Origin: Dyella tabacisoli
GTDB taxonomy: Bacteria; Pseudomonadota; Gammaproteobacteria; Xanthomonadales; Rhodanobacteraceae
Assembly: GCF_003350925.1 (NCBI RefSeq)
Contig: NZ_KZ857175.1
Coordinates: 272,328-336,327, forward strand
Reading direction: 5' to 3'
DNA length: 64,000 nucleotides
Shown: one piece after another, positions 16,699 through 24,555 of the stretch
How the letters are laid out: each line of letters starts with the position of its first letter
Numbering within the stretch: the stretch's first letter is position 1
Notes under the pieces: model-generated
Databases searched by the model: none
What the model saw: only the letters and a program-made list of their open reading frames with translations
What the model was told of the DNA's origin: nothing
Position numbers and translations under genes: made by a program

Positions 16699-16699
16699 G

Positions 16700-17191
16700 A
16701 TGGCGACAGTCTATTTAAGCCTTGGCTCCAACCTTGAGCCGCAGCGGCATCTACGTGCCGCTCTGGACGAACTGCGGGTTCGCTTCGGTTCGATCACGAT
16801 ATCGCCGGCCTATCGCAGCAAATCGGTCGGCTTCGACGGCGCGGACTTCGTCAATCTTGCGGTGGCGCTGGATACCGAGCTTTCACCGGAGGTGCTGAAC
16901 GATTGGCTGCATGCCTTGGAAGATCGCCACGGTCGCCGCCGCGACGTACCGCGATTCTCCGACCGTACGCTGGATGTGGACATCGTGCTGTACGACGATC
17001 TGGTGCGGCAGGGCGAGGGTCATCTGGATATTCCACGCAAAGAACTCAGGCATGCCTTCGTGCTGCGGCCGATCACCGATATCGCGCCGGATCTTCGCCA
17101 CCCGGTAAGCGGATTGAGCATGGCGGCACTGTGGGCGGCTTTTCCGGCGAACAGCGAGCCGCTCACGCTTGAGCCGCTGGAATCGAGCTAA
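16700..17191 (+). CDS. folK: 2-amino-4-hydroxy-6-hydroxymethyldihydropteridine pyrophosphokinase
   Basis: Transfers pyrophosphate from ATP to 6-hydroxymethyl-dihydropterin, the step after FolB. The protein, 163 residues from the chosen ATG, begins MATVYLSLGSNLEP, carries VNLAVALDTELSP and the ATP/Mg-binding signature DRTLDVDIVLYDD, and ends with a HAFVLRPITDIAPDLRHP block. The frame is open back to 16565 through the right half of the palindromic element, but family proteins begin at the MATVYLSLG position. No good ribosome binding site precedes this ATG, because the element occupies the leader; translation may depend on the folded RNA. Confidence 0.93.
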   Translation: MATVYLSLGSNLEPQRHLRAALDELRVRFGSITISPAYRSKSVGFDGADFVNLAVALDTELSPEVLNDWLHALEDRHGRRRDVPRFSDRTLDVDIVLYDDLVRQGEGHLDIPRKELRHAFVLRPITDIAPDLRHPVSGLSMAALWAAFPANSEPLTLEPLESS

Positions 17192-17275
17192 GACGTCAGG
17201 CGTCGTTTCGCACTATCGCCGGTGATGGGCGAATGTTAGAAAGGGCGCCACATAATCTAGGGATAGGGCAGGGGA

Positions 17276-18133
17276 ATGGCAGGCAAATTTTCGCGTAGTT
17301 GGGGTCTGGTCAAAGCGAGTGCGGGCGTGTTGCGCTCGGATAAATCATTGCTGGCGTTTCCATTGCTGTCCGGGCTGTGCAGCCTGCTGGTCGCGGCGAG
17401 CTTTCTGATCCCGGTCGGTGTATTAGTGATCGGCGCCGAACGTGCCGGCACCCGTTACCAACATGGACTGCCGCCGCTAGCTTATGCAGCGCTGTTCGCG
17501 TTCTACCTGGTGCAGTACTTCGTCATTATTTTCTTCAATGCGGCCTTGGCCGGGGCCGCATTGCAACGCTTGCGCGGCGAGCCGACCAGTTTTGCCGAGG
17601 GCTTTGCCGTGGCGAAATCGCGTGCCGGCAGCATTCTCGGCTACGCGCTGATTTCCGCCACGGTGGGCTTGTTTCTGCGCGCCTTGCAGGAGCGGTTCGG
17701 CTTGATCGGGCGACTGGTTATCGGTTTCCTGGGTCTGGCCTGGACGGTGGCTACCTTTCTGGTGGTGCCGGTGCTGGCCAGTCAGGACGTGGGTCCGGTC
17801 GATGCGGTCAAGCGCAGCGTGGAATTGCTCAAGCGCACCTGGGGCGAAAACCTGATCGGCAGCGCCGGTATCGGCGTGGTGTTCGGTCTACTGGGGTTTT
17901 TCGCCTTGCTGATTTCGGCCGGACTGGTCGCTGGCGCCATGGCGATGCAGTCTGCGCTTGCGATCGTAGTGGCCGTGGCGGTCGTGGTGGTTGGACTGAC
18001 CTTTCTCAGCTTGATCCAGGCTTCGCTGCACGGTATCTACGCAGCGGCGCTGTACCGTTATGCGGAAGAAGGCCAGGTGGGCGGCGGCTTCGATCAGGCG
18101 CTGCTGGAGCAGGCATTCAAGCCGAAGAAGTGA
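17276..18133 (+). CDS. DUF6159-like multi-pass membrane protein
   Basis: Integral membrane protein of 285 residues with about six hydrophobic segments. The cytoplasmic N-terminal amphipathic stretch FSRSWGLVKASAGVLRSDKSLLAFPLLSG and the following long hydrophobic hairpins are characteristic of a bacterial family I recall as DUF6159. GDPVDAVKRSVELLKRTWGENLIG-like text (VDAVKRSVELLKRTWGEN) is the conserved central loop. Function is unknown. It lies between folK and folM with its own leader of about 85 bases, and the ATG follows AGGGGA. Confidence 0.7.
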   Translation: MAGKFSRSWGLVKASAGVLRSDKSLLAFPLLSGLCSLLVAASFLIPVGVLVIGAERAGTRYQHGLPPLAYAALFAFYLVQYFVIIFFNAALAGAALQRLRGEPTSFAEGFAVAKSRAGSILGYALISATVGLFLRALQERFGLIGRLVIGFLGLAWTVATFLVVPVLASQDVGPVDAVKRSVELLKRTWGENLIGSAGIGVVFGLLGFFALLISAGLVAGAMAMQSALAIVVAVAVVVVGLTFLSLIQASLHGIYAAALYRYAEEGQVGGGFDQALLEQAFKPKK

Positions 18134-18167
18134 TGTGATTGCTTCATCGGCTTGGTGGAGCAGGCTC

Positions 18168-18914
18168 TCACACCGACAGCGTGCGGCCACCATCGACGCG
18201 AATAATTTGCCCGGTAACGAACGGCGCATCGCGCAGCAGCCATAGCACTGCGCCGGCGACATCTTCGGGTGAGCCTGCGCGGTGCAACGGGGTTCGCGTC
18301 AGCATGGCTTGCTGGTCGTCATAAGGTTTGCCGTCGCTGGGCCACATCACCGCGCCCGGCGCCACGCCATTGACGCGCACTACCGGGCCGAGGTCGAGCG
18401 CCAGCGAACGGGTCATTGCCGCCAACGCGGCTTTGGCCATGCAGTACAGCGGATGCTCGGCCAACGGCCGCTCCGCATAAATATCGATCAGGTTGACGAT
18501 GGCGCCGTGCGCTTCACGCAGTGCGGGCAACGCGGCCTGGGTGAGAAAGAAAGGTGCCTGTGCGTTTGAGGCGAACAACTCGTTCCATTGCGCCGGCGTC
18601 GCGGTGCCCAAGGGCGTGGGGTAAAACGCCGAGGCATTGTTGACCAGAGCATCGAGCCGGCCGTAATGCGCGGTGATGGTATCGACCAAGGTCGGCAGGT
18701 GTTCGAGTTCGGCCAGTTCCGCTTGCACGCACAAGGTGCTGTGAGGGCGCCAGCGCTCAAGCTCTGCCGCCAGCGCCTGCGTTTCATTCGCCGAGCGGCG
18801 GTAGTGCAGGGCCAGGTCGTAACCCGCGGAGTGCAGGCAACGCGCGATCACTGCGCCAACCCGTTTGCCGGCACCGGTAATCAGCGCGACGGGACGTTCG
18901 TGTCGTGAACTCAT
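18168..18914 (-). CDS. folM: Pteridine reductase, short-chain dehydrogenase family
   Basis: NADPH-dependent SDR of 248 residues acting on dihydropteridines. It has the Rossmann motif TGAGKRVG, the NNAS block (VNNASAFYPTPLG), the catalytic Tyr-Lys pair in YCMAKAAL, and ALDLGPVVRVNGVAPGAVMWP, typical of bacterial pteridine reductases/FolM rather than general SDRs. Location beside folB and folK supports a role in tetrahydrofolate or tetrahydromonapterin supply. It converges with the DUF6159-like gene. Confidence 0.85.
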   Translation of the reverse strand: MSSRHERPVALITGAGKRVGAVIARCLHSAGYDLALHYRRSANETQALAAELERWRPHSTLCVQAELAELEHLPTLVDTITAHYGRLDALVNNASAFYPTPLGTATPAQWNELFASNAQAPFFLTQAALPALREAHGAIVNLIDIYAERPLAEHPLYCMAKAALAAMTRSLALDLGPVVRVNGVAPGAVMWPSDGKPYDDQQAMLTRTPLHRAGSPEDVAGAVLWLLRDAPFVTGQIIRVDGGRTLSV

Positions 18915-18979
18915 GCGGTGCTCCTGCGTGATTCGTTGCTCGCAGCAGCTTGCCGTAAACGTCGCGCTACGTCATCTCT

Positions 18980-19621
18980 CTATCTTGCCAATGTCTCGGT
19001 GAATTCCGCGTCGGGAGTTTCGATTTCGATCGCGCCACTGAACATCGCGATCGCCGTTTTGGCGACTTGCCGCGTGTCGTAGTGGGCATAAGCACCGACA
19101 CCCATGGCGCCGACGACCGGTAGCCAGCGCGCCACGCCTTTGCCGATCACTTTTTGCGAAATCTTGATGCCGATTTTTTTCGCCACGCGTTCCACCACGG
19201 TATAGGACATGCGCCGAAACAGCAGGCGGTCGCCCATGCGCACGACCAGATCGCGAAAGGCTTGCGCCGAGGTATGCCGAAACAGGCACCACAGCATCTG
19301 TTCGCGCCCCAGGCTGGCGTGCTTGCCGTAAGCGGCGGCGATGTCGCTGACCATCTGCGCCTGGATTTTCCAGATCGCGATCAGCTCGGGCAGCAACGTA
19401 AGCCAGCCGAGGGGACCTGGCGGCAGGGCCAGTGAGCCCGCCGTCAATGCGGCCCGCTGGGCAGCGCGACTGGCCAGTCGGAGCGCTTCGTGATGTGGAT
19501 CTTTGCTGTCGTCTATTTTGCTGTCGGGAATCCGGCTGACGAAATCAAGAATGGCTTGGGTAACACGGTTTGGCTCGACCGGCACGATAACCGCGGGGAG
19601 CTGCTTGGAGTTTTCACTCAT
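18980..19621 (-). CDS. EcsC family protein
   Basis: Protein of 213 residues from the ATG at 19621; upstream frame lacks similarity and looks non-coding. The segment AALTAGSLALPPGPLGWLTLLPELIAIWKIQAQMVSDIAAAYGK is typical of EcsC-domain proteins, named for a protein encoded with an ABC transporter in Bacillus. The C-terminal half has KKIGIKISQKVIGKGVARWLPVVGAMGVGAYAHYDT, a weakly hydrophobic Gly-rich stretch. Function is unknown. It is divergent from the TonB receptor gene over a 219-base gap. Confidence 0.7.
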   Translation of the reverse strand: MSENSKQLPAVIVPVEPNRVTQAILDFVSRIPDSKIDDSKDPHHEALRLASRAAQRAALTAGSLALPPGPLGWLTLLPELIAIWKIQAQMVSDIAAAYGKHASLGREQMLWCLFRHTSAQAFRDLVVRMGDRLLFRRMSYTVVERVAKKIGIKISQKVIGKGVARWLPVVGAMGVGAYAHYDTRQVAKTAIAMFSGAIEIETPDAEFTETLAR

Positions 19622-19786
19622 GGCGACACCGGATAAGGCAGCGAAGCTGCTGCCGATAGCGGTGAGTCTATGACGTGCAGGTGAAGTGGGTCTGAGTAGA
19701 TATCCGGGCAAGCAGGCCTTACGCAAGATATTGCGACGATGGGCATGACTTATGGCGCAGGCATTGAGGCGTGGTTTAATGGGAAT

Positions 19787-19799
19787 GTTATAACGTATC
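19787..19799 (+). promoter_or_regulatory. Possible Zur-like operator upstream of the TonB receptor
   Basis: GTTATAACGTATC resembles the core of Zur operators (GTTATA-NN-ATAAC), with 9 of 11 fixed positions matched. It contains the perfect palindrome GTTATAAC and overlaps a possible -10 (TATAAC). It lies 42 bases before the receptor ATG. This is a weak, pattern-based call. Confidence 0.3.
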
Positions 19800-19840
19800 A
19801 AAAACAGCCTCTGCCTCTATTCACCTCCCGGATCTTGCCC

Positions 19841-22024
19841 ATGAAATTGTCTTTGCTTGCCTTGAGCCTTGCCGCTGCGCTGAGCGCCGCGCCGGCGTAC
19901 GCCGCCGATGGCGCGCCCGTTGAAAAAAGCACCGCTGCAGATACGACCGGGACAGAGGTGACGGATAACAGCGGCACCCGCAACAAGCCGCCGACCAAGG
20001 TGAAAGATCTGGGCACGGTCGATGTGACGGCAGCGCTGGATCGCTCGCGCAACGCCTTGTCGCCGGATACCGGCAGCAGTCAGTACGTGATCGATCAGAA
20101 GGCTATCGCAGCGTTGCCGCTCGGTGATTCCTCGCCGTTGAACCAGGTGCTGCTGCAGGCGCCGGGCGTGGTGCAGGATTCCTACGGCGGCATGCATGTG
20201 CGCGGCGACCATGCGGACCTGCAGTACCGCATCAACGGCGTCATCATCCCGGAGTCGATCTCCGGTTTTGGCCAGACGCTGGATGCGCGCACCATACAGA
20301 ACGTGAAGCTGCTCGATGGCGCCTTGCCGGCACAATACGGTCTGCGCACGGCGGCCGTGGTGGACATCACCACCAAGGGCGCGCATGAGCTCGGCAACGG
20401 TGGCAGCGTGGGCATCACGGGAGGCTCGTTCGGTACGCTCAATCCGAATGCTTCGGTGTGGGGCAGCAGCGGTGCGTGGAGTGGATTCTTCACGGCGAAC
20501 TATCTGGAAAACGATGTCGGCATCGAGAACCCTACGTCCAGCCACAAGCCGATTCACGATCACACCAATCAGGTGAAGGGCTTCGGCGATATTACTTATC
20601 TGATTAATAGCGACACGCGATTGAGCTTCCTCTTTGGCGTCAGCAACAGCCGTTTTCAGATTCCGAACAGGCCGGGTCAGTCGCCGCAGTTCGGTTATCT
20701 CGACACGGTCAATTTCGATTCTTCCAAACTCAACGACCAGCAGCGCGAAAAAACCCGTTTCGGTGTGCTCGCCTTGCAGGGCAAGCTGGGCACCACGGAC
20801 TATCAGGTCTCGGTGGGGCAGCGTTATACCAGTGTCAACTTCGCCCCGGACCCGATCGGCGATCTGATGTTCAACGGCGTCGCCTCCAACGTCACCCGCA
20901 ACAATCGCTCAAGCACGCTGCAGGCGGATTTCGCTACGCCGCTGGGCGGCAGCAATACGCTGCGCTATGGTATTTACGGTAGCTTCGAGCATGCGGGCAG
21001 CGGCAATAATGCGTGGGTGTTTCCGGTCGATGCTACCGGCGCGCAAAGCAGCACTACACCGATCAACATCATCGATAACAACCGTCTGACCGCAAAGACC
21101 TGGTCCGCCTACGTGCAGGACGAATGGAGCATCGGCGACAAGTGGACGGTGAACTACGGCGTGCGCGGCGACAAGTACACGCTGGTCCGCAGCGAAAGCC
21201 AGCTTAGCCCGCGCCTGGGCGTGGTCTATCAGGCCACCGACAGCACGACGATACATGCCGGCTACTCGCGCTACTTTACCCCGCCGGCGACGGAGATGAT
21301 TACCACCTCCAGCATTTCCAAGTTCGACGGCACCACTAATGCCGTGTCCAATCCCGGCAACGCGACGCCGCTGGCCGAACGTTCGGATTATTTCGATGCG
21401 GGCGTGGCGCAGAACTTCGGCTCGTCGTTGACCTTGGGCCTGGATGCTTACTATCGCAAGGTGAAGCGCTTGCAGGACGAGGGCCAGTTCGGCTCCGCGC
21501 TGATCTATACCACCTTCAATTACGGCCTTGGCCATATCGGCGGCATCGAGTTCACCGCGAACTACGATGAGGGTCCGATCTCGGCTTATTTCAACCTCGC
21601 TTACAACCGGTCGATGGGCAAGAACGTCATCACCAGCCAGTACAACTTCGGGGTTGATGAATTGGCTTATATCGCCAACAACTACATTCATCTCGACCAC
21701 GACCAGACCTACACCTCGTCCGGCGGCGTCAGCTATGCCATCAACAGCGACACCAAGGTCGGCGCCAACTACATTTTCGGCAGCGGCCTGCGCAAGGGCG
21801 GCTTGGTGCCGAACGGCGATTCGATGCCGGATTACTTCCAGCTCAATCTCAGCGTGTCGCACGATTTCAACTTCGACAGCACCGGCAAACTGCACACCCA
21901 GCTTGCCGTGCTCAATGCGCTGGACCGCACCTATCAGCTACGCAACGGCACCGGTGTCGGCGTCGGCGCGCCACAGTTCGGGCCGCGTCGCGGCTTGTAC
22001 CTGAGCGTGCAGAAAGACTTCTAA
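19841..22024 (+). CDS. TonB-dependent outer-membrane receptor
   Basis: Outer-membrane active transporter of 727 residues with a cleavable signal (MKLSLLALSLAAALSAAPAYA). The plug domain holds SSPLNQVLLQAPGVVQDSYGGMHVRG and LQYRINGV, followed by ALPAQYGLRTAAVVDITTKG, all standard plug motifs. The barrel has alternating aromatic strands and the C-terminus ends in LYLSVQKDF with the terminal Phe required for barrel assembly. No carboxypeptidase-like N-terminal domain of the sugar-receptor type is seen. Substrate unknown; a Zur-like site upstream would hint at zinc, but this is weak. The ATG is chosen by the signal peptide; there is no strong ribosome site. Confidence 0.9.
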   Translation: MKLSLLALSLAAALSAAPAYAADGAPVEKSTAADTTGTEVTDNSGTRNKPPTKVKDLGTVDVTAALDRSRNALSPDTGSSQYVIDQKAIAALPLGDSSPLNQVLLQAPGVVQDSYGGMHVRGDHADLQYRINGVIIPESISGFGQTLDARTIQNVKLLDGALPAQYGLRTAAVVDITTKGAHELGNGGSVGITGGSFGTLNPNASVWGSSGAWSGFFTANYLENDVGIENPTSSHKPIHDHTNQVKGFGDITYLINSDTRLSFLFGVSNSRFQIPNRPGQSPQFGYLDTVNFDSSKLNDQQREKTRFGVLALQGKLGTTDYQVSVGQRYTSVNFAPDPIGDLMFNGVASNVTRNNRSSTLQADFATPLGGSNTLRYGIYGSFEHAGSGNNAWVFPVDATGAQSSTTPINIIDNNRLTAKTWSAYVQDEWSIGDKWTVNYGVRGDKYTLVRSESQLSPRLGVVYQATDSTTIHAGYSRYFTPPATEMITTSSISKFDGTTNAVSNPGNATPLAERSDYFDAGVAQNFGSSLTLGLDAYYRKVKRLQDEGQFGSALIYTTFNYGLGHIGGIEFTANYDEGPISAYFNLAYNRSMGKNVITSQYNFGVDELAYIANNYIHLDHDQTYTSSGGVSYAINSDTKVGANYIFGSGLRKGGLVPNGDSMPDYFQLNLSVSHDFNFDSTGKLHTQLAVLNALDRTYQLRNGTGVGVGAPQFGPRRGLYLSVQKDF

Positions 22025-22053
22025 ATCACCTCTCGCGTCACTGCGGAGCAATG

Positions 22054-22088
22054 AAAAAGTCGGGCGCTCGCAAGGGCGCCCTATTTTT
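22054..22088. terminator. Bidirectional terminator between TonB receptor and msrC
   Basis: GGGCGC at 22062-22067 pairs with GCGCCC at 22076-22081, flanked by AAAAAG on the left and CTATTTTT on the right. The A-run/T-run pair allows it to work for both converging genes. It overlaps the msrC stop codon. Confidence 0.8.
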
Positions 22089-22581
22089 ATGCCTTCAGCG
22101 TCGCCATGAACACCGCGCAGAGCGCCTCCATGCCAGTGCGGTCGTCTTCATCGAAGCGCGCGACCAGCGGGCTGTCCACGTCCCATACGCCGAACAGGCT
22201 GCCGTCGGGTTTCACCAGCGGCACGACGATCTCCGAGTTGGAGGCCGCATCGCAGGCGATATGACCGTCGAACGCATGCACGTCGCGAACCAGTTGGGTT
22301 TGCCGTGACTGCGCGGCGGTGCCGCAGACGCCGCGACCGAGTGCGATACGGATGCAGGCGGGCTTGCCCTGGAACGGGCCTACGACCAATTCGCTGCCGT
22401 CATACAGATAAAAGCCGGCCCAATTCAGATCGGGCAGGCTGTGAAACACCAGGGCGGCGAAATTCGCTGCATTAGCGATCGGATCGCGTTCGTCGGCAAG
22501 CAGGCCGTGGGCTTGCTGCGCCAATTCCGCGTAATGTTCGCGTTTGCTGCCGGAAACAAGCGATTTAAGTTCGTAAGTCAT
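22087..22581 (-). CDS. msrC: Free methionine-(R)-sulfoxide reductase (GAF domain)
   Basis: Cytoplasmic GAF-domain enzyme of 164 residues that reduces free methionine-R-sulfoxide, protecting against oxidation. The three redox cysteines are present at 76 (KPACIRI), 86 (GRGVCGTAA) and 110 (HIACDAASNSEIVVP), with the same spacing as the Escherichia coli enzyme. The segment LNWAGFYLYDGSELVVGPFQGK is the family signature. It faces the TonB receptor, with the shared terminator at its end. Divergent from the TMEM175-like gene across about 65 bases. Confidence 0.93.
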   Translation of the reverse strand: MTYELKSLVSGSKREHYAELAQQAHGLLADERDPIANAANFAALVFHSLPDLNWAGFYLYDGSELVVGPFQGKPACIRIALGRGVCGTAAQSRQTQLVRDVHAFDGHIACDAASNSEIVVPLVKPDGSLFGVWDVDSPLVARFDEDDRTGMEALCAVFMATLKA

Positions 22582-22648
22582 GGCCCAGACGCATCGGTAG
22601 GGATGGGAAAGCTCGTATTATGCGCCGGTCACCAGGGGAGAGCGCGGT

Positions 22649-23341
22649 ATGAGTTTGATCGAGCAACGCGAAGGCATCGAGGCCGGGCGGTTGGATATAT
22701 TCGTGGACGGCGCGTTCGCTTTCACATTGACGTTGCTGGCTATTTCGGGGACTGAGATCCCGCGCAATCTAGGCATGCTGCTGCACGCGTTAGGCGGCAT
22801 TCCGGCGTTTGCCTGCAGCTTCATGCAGATCGCGCTGTTTTGGCACGCTCATGTGCACTGGCGCAGCCAGTGCAGGTTAGCCGACCGCACCAGCTTGATA
22901 CTGTCGCTGGTGCTGGTGTTTTTCGTACTGATTTTTGTCTATCCGCTGCATATGGTGTTTGCCAGTCTGTTCTCCTTCATCAGCGGCGGTATCTTGCCAA
23001 GCGATTTTCAGGCGCAGACGATCAATGAGGTGAAGGGGGTCTTCGTTTGCTACGGTGCAGCTTATATGTGCATGTCGGCCACGCTGGCGTTGCTGTACCG
23101 GCATGGTGCGCGGCATGCCATACACGTGAGTCCGGCGGCGCGCGACGAAGCGCGAGTAGCCACGATGGTATGGGCGATCTCTGCGGCGGTGGGTCTGCTA
23201 TCGATCATCGTTGCGCTGCTGATTCCATCGCAGGGGTCGGGGATGTTGTTGATCTTGCCGGGTAGTTGCTACTTCTTGCTCGTCTTAATGCGATTTCTGC
23301 TGCAGAGCTACCGACGCCGCTTGCAGCAGGCGGCTACTTGA
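22649..23341 (+). CDS. TMEM175-family (DUF1211) membrane protein, putative potassium channel
   Basis: Inner-membrane protein of 230 residues with about six hydrophobic helices. The first helix has RLDIFVDGAFAFTLTLL, a form of the RxxxFSDGVFA motif that defines bacterial TMEM175 potassium channels; here Ser is Val and Val is Ala. The ATG follows a GAGAGCG site. Its last codons overlap the start of bioD by 4 bases, suggesting they share a transcript, though no functional link to biotin is known. Channel activity is inferred from family only. Confidence 0.75.
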   Translation: MSLIEQREGIEAGRLDIFVDGAFAFTLTLLAISGTEIPRNLGMLLHALGGIPAFACSFMQIALFWHAHVHWRSQCRLADRTSLILSLVLVFFVLIFVYPLHMVFASLFSFISGGILPSDFQAQTINEVKGVFVCYGAAYMCMSATLALLYRHGARHAIHVSPAARDEARVATMVWAISAAVGLLSIIVALLIPSQGSGMLLILPGSCYFLLVLMRFLLQSYRRRLQQAAT

Positions 23342-24030
23342 GCGAGCCGGCCGTCTTCATCGCCGGCACCGATACCGGCATCGGCAAAACACACGCCGCC
23401 TGCACGCTATTGCATGCCCTGCGTGCCGCCGGACATACCGCTTGCGGCATGAAGCCGGTAGCCAGCGGTTGCGTGGCGACACCCGATGGCCTGCGCAATG
23501 AGGATGCCTTGGCGCTGCAGGCCGCCAGCAGCTTGCCGTTGCCTTATGCGTTGATTAATCCGATGGCGTTGCGTGCGCCGCTGTCCCCGCACCTGGCGGC
23601 GGCTCGCGAAAAGGTGACGATCACGTTGCCACCACTGCGCGACGCGTTCAATGTGCTGCAGGCGGGTTGTCAGGTCGTCGTGGTCGAAGGTGTCGGTGGC
23701 TGGCTAGTGCCGCTGGCACCGAATCTGTTCGCCTCCGACATCGCCAGCCAATGGCGGTTGCCGGTGATTCTGGTCGTCGGTTTGCGTTTGGGTTGTCTCA
23801 GTCATGCGCTGCTCAGCGCGCAGGCGATCGCAGCGGATGGCTGCCGTCTACTGGGTTGGATCGGCAATCGTGTCGACCCGGCCATGGAGGCGGTGGAGGA
23901 AAATCTGGACAGTCTGCGCACTCTGCTGCCGGCACCTTGTCTAGGTGTATTGCCGTATGGCGTATCTCCAGCCGAGGCTGCCGGTGAGCTGGATATGGCC
24001 GTCGCAGTGTTGCGTGGAGCATCCGCATGA
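23338..24030 (+). CDS. bioD: Dethiobiotin synthetase
   Basis: ATP-dependent carboxylase that closes the ureido ring of dethiobiotin, the penultimate step of biotin synthesis. The P-loop GTDTGIGKTHAACTLL at residues 9-24, MKPVASGC with the catalytic Lys, and VVEGVGGWLVPL are diagnostic. The start is inferred as TTG at 23338, overlapping the upstream stop codon (TTGA), because family proteins begin just before this point and it gives 230 residues. The open frame extends further upstream inside the TMEM175-like gene without similarity. No other bio genes are in the window. Confidence 0.9.
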   Translation: MSEPAVFIAGTDTGIGKTHAACTLLHALRAAGHTACGMKPVASGCVATPDGLRNEDALALQAASSLPLPYALINPMALRAPLSPHLAAAREKVTITLPPLRDAFNVLQAGCQVVVVEGVGGWLVPLAPNLFASDIASQWRLPVILVVGLRLGCLSHALLSAQAIAADGCRLLGWIGNRVDPAMEAVEENLDSLRTLLPAPCLGVLPYGVSPAEAAGELDMAVAVLRGASA

Positions 24031-24087
24031 ATGCCGCACATCGATTCAACACGGGCAATGAACACTCTTAATTTGCAGGAGGCGGTT

Positions 24088-24438
24088 ATGACCCAGCGTT
24101 ACCACTATTTTCTTTCGATCGCCGATCTGGCCCGTGCGCGCGGCAGCGAGCCCACCTTGAGCTACGAGGGAGCCGGCCCGAATGATTTCGCCGTGACCTT
24201 GCAGGAGGCGCTGCGCAATCCGAACTTGTTTGAACGTTGGCGATCGATGCAGCCGGAGCCCGATGAGGTCGATATGGCGCTGGCCGCTACCGACTCGAAT
24301 GCGCAGGCGAGCGCCAAGGTAGATGACCTTCATACCGACGTTGAACTCTTGACCAGCCTGCCGATGAGCATCGTGCGCCATCGCCTGAATCTGCTTATTG
24401 GCCACGCGTGGCAGTTGCGCGATATGCGGTCGGCTTGA
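24088..24438 (+). CDS. Small conserved hypothetical protein
   Basis: Soluble acidic protein of 116 residues (MTQRYHYFLSIADLARARG...). The start is set by a strong GCAGGAGG ribosome site seven bases before the ATG. It has no signal, membrane segment or motif I recognise; the C-terminal third is helical (LLTSLPMSIVRHRLNLLIGHAWQLRDM). Codon usage matches its neighbours, and proteins like this appear to be lineage-restricted. It lies 57 bases after bioD and could be in the same transcript. I do not assign a function. Confidence 0.65.
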   Translation: MTQRYHYFLSIADLARARGSEPTLSYEGAGPNDFAVTLQEALRNPNLFERWRSMQPEPDEVDMALAATDSNAQASAKVDDLHTDVELLTSLPMSIVRHRLNLLIGHAWQLRDMRSA

Positions 24439-24555
24439 GCTGAATAGATCAGTTCCCAACTTTCGGCCCTTGGAAGAAAGGGCCAAGTGTGGTTACAGTC
24501 GAAAGCCATTTTTACGGCACCCGCCATCGGATGCCTCGTTTTAAGGAACCCTCAC

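Noticed and set aside
16565..16699. N-terminal extension of FolK through the palindromic element
   Set aside because: The frame is open, but the encoded residues are Arg/Ala/Pro-rich and not part of the FolK family, which begins at MATVYLSLGSN.
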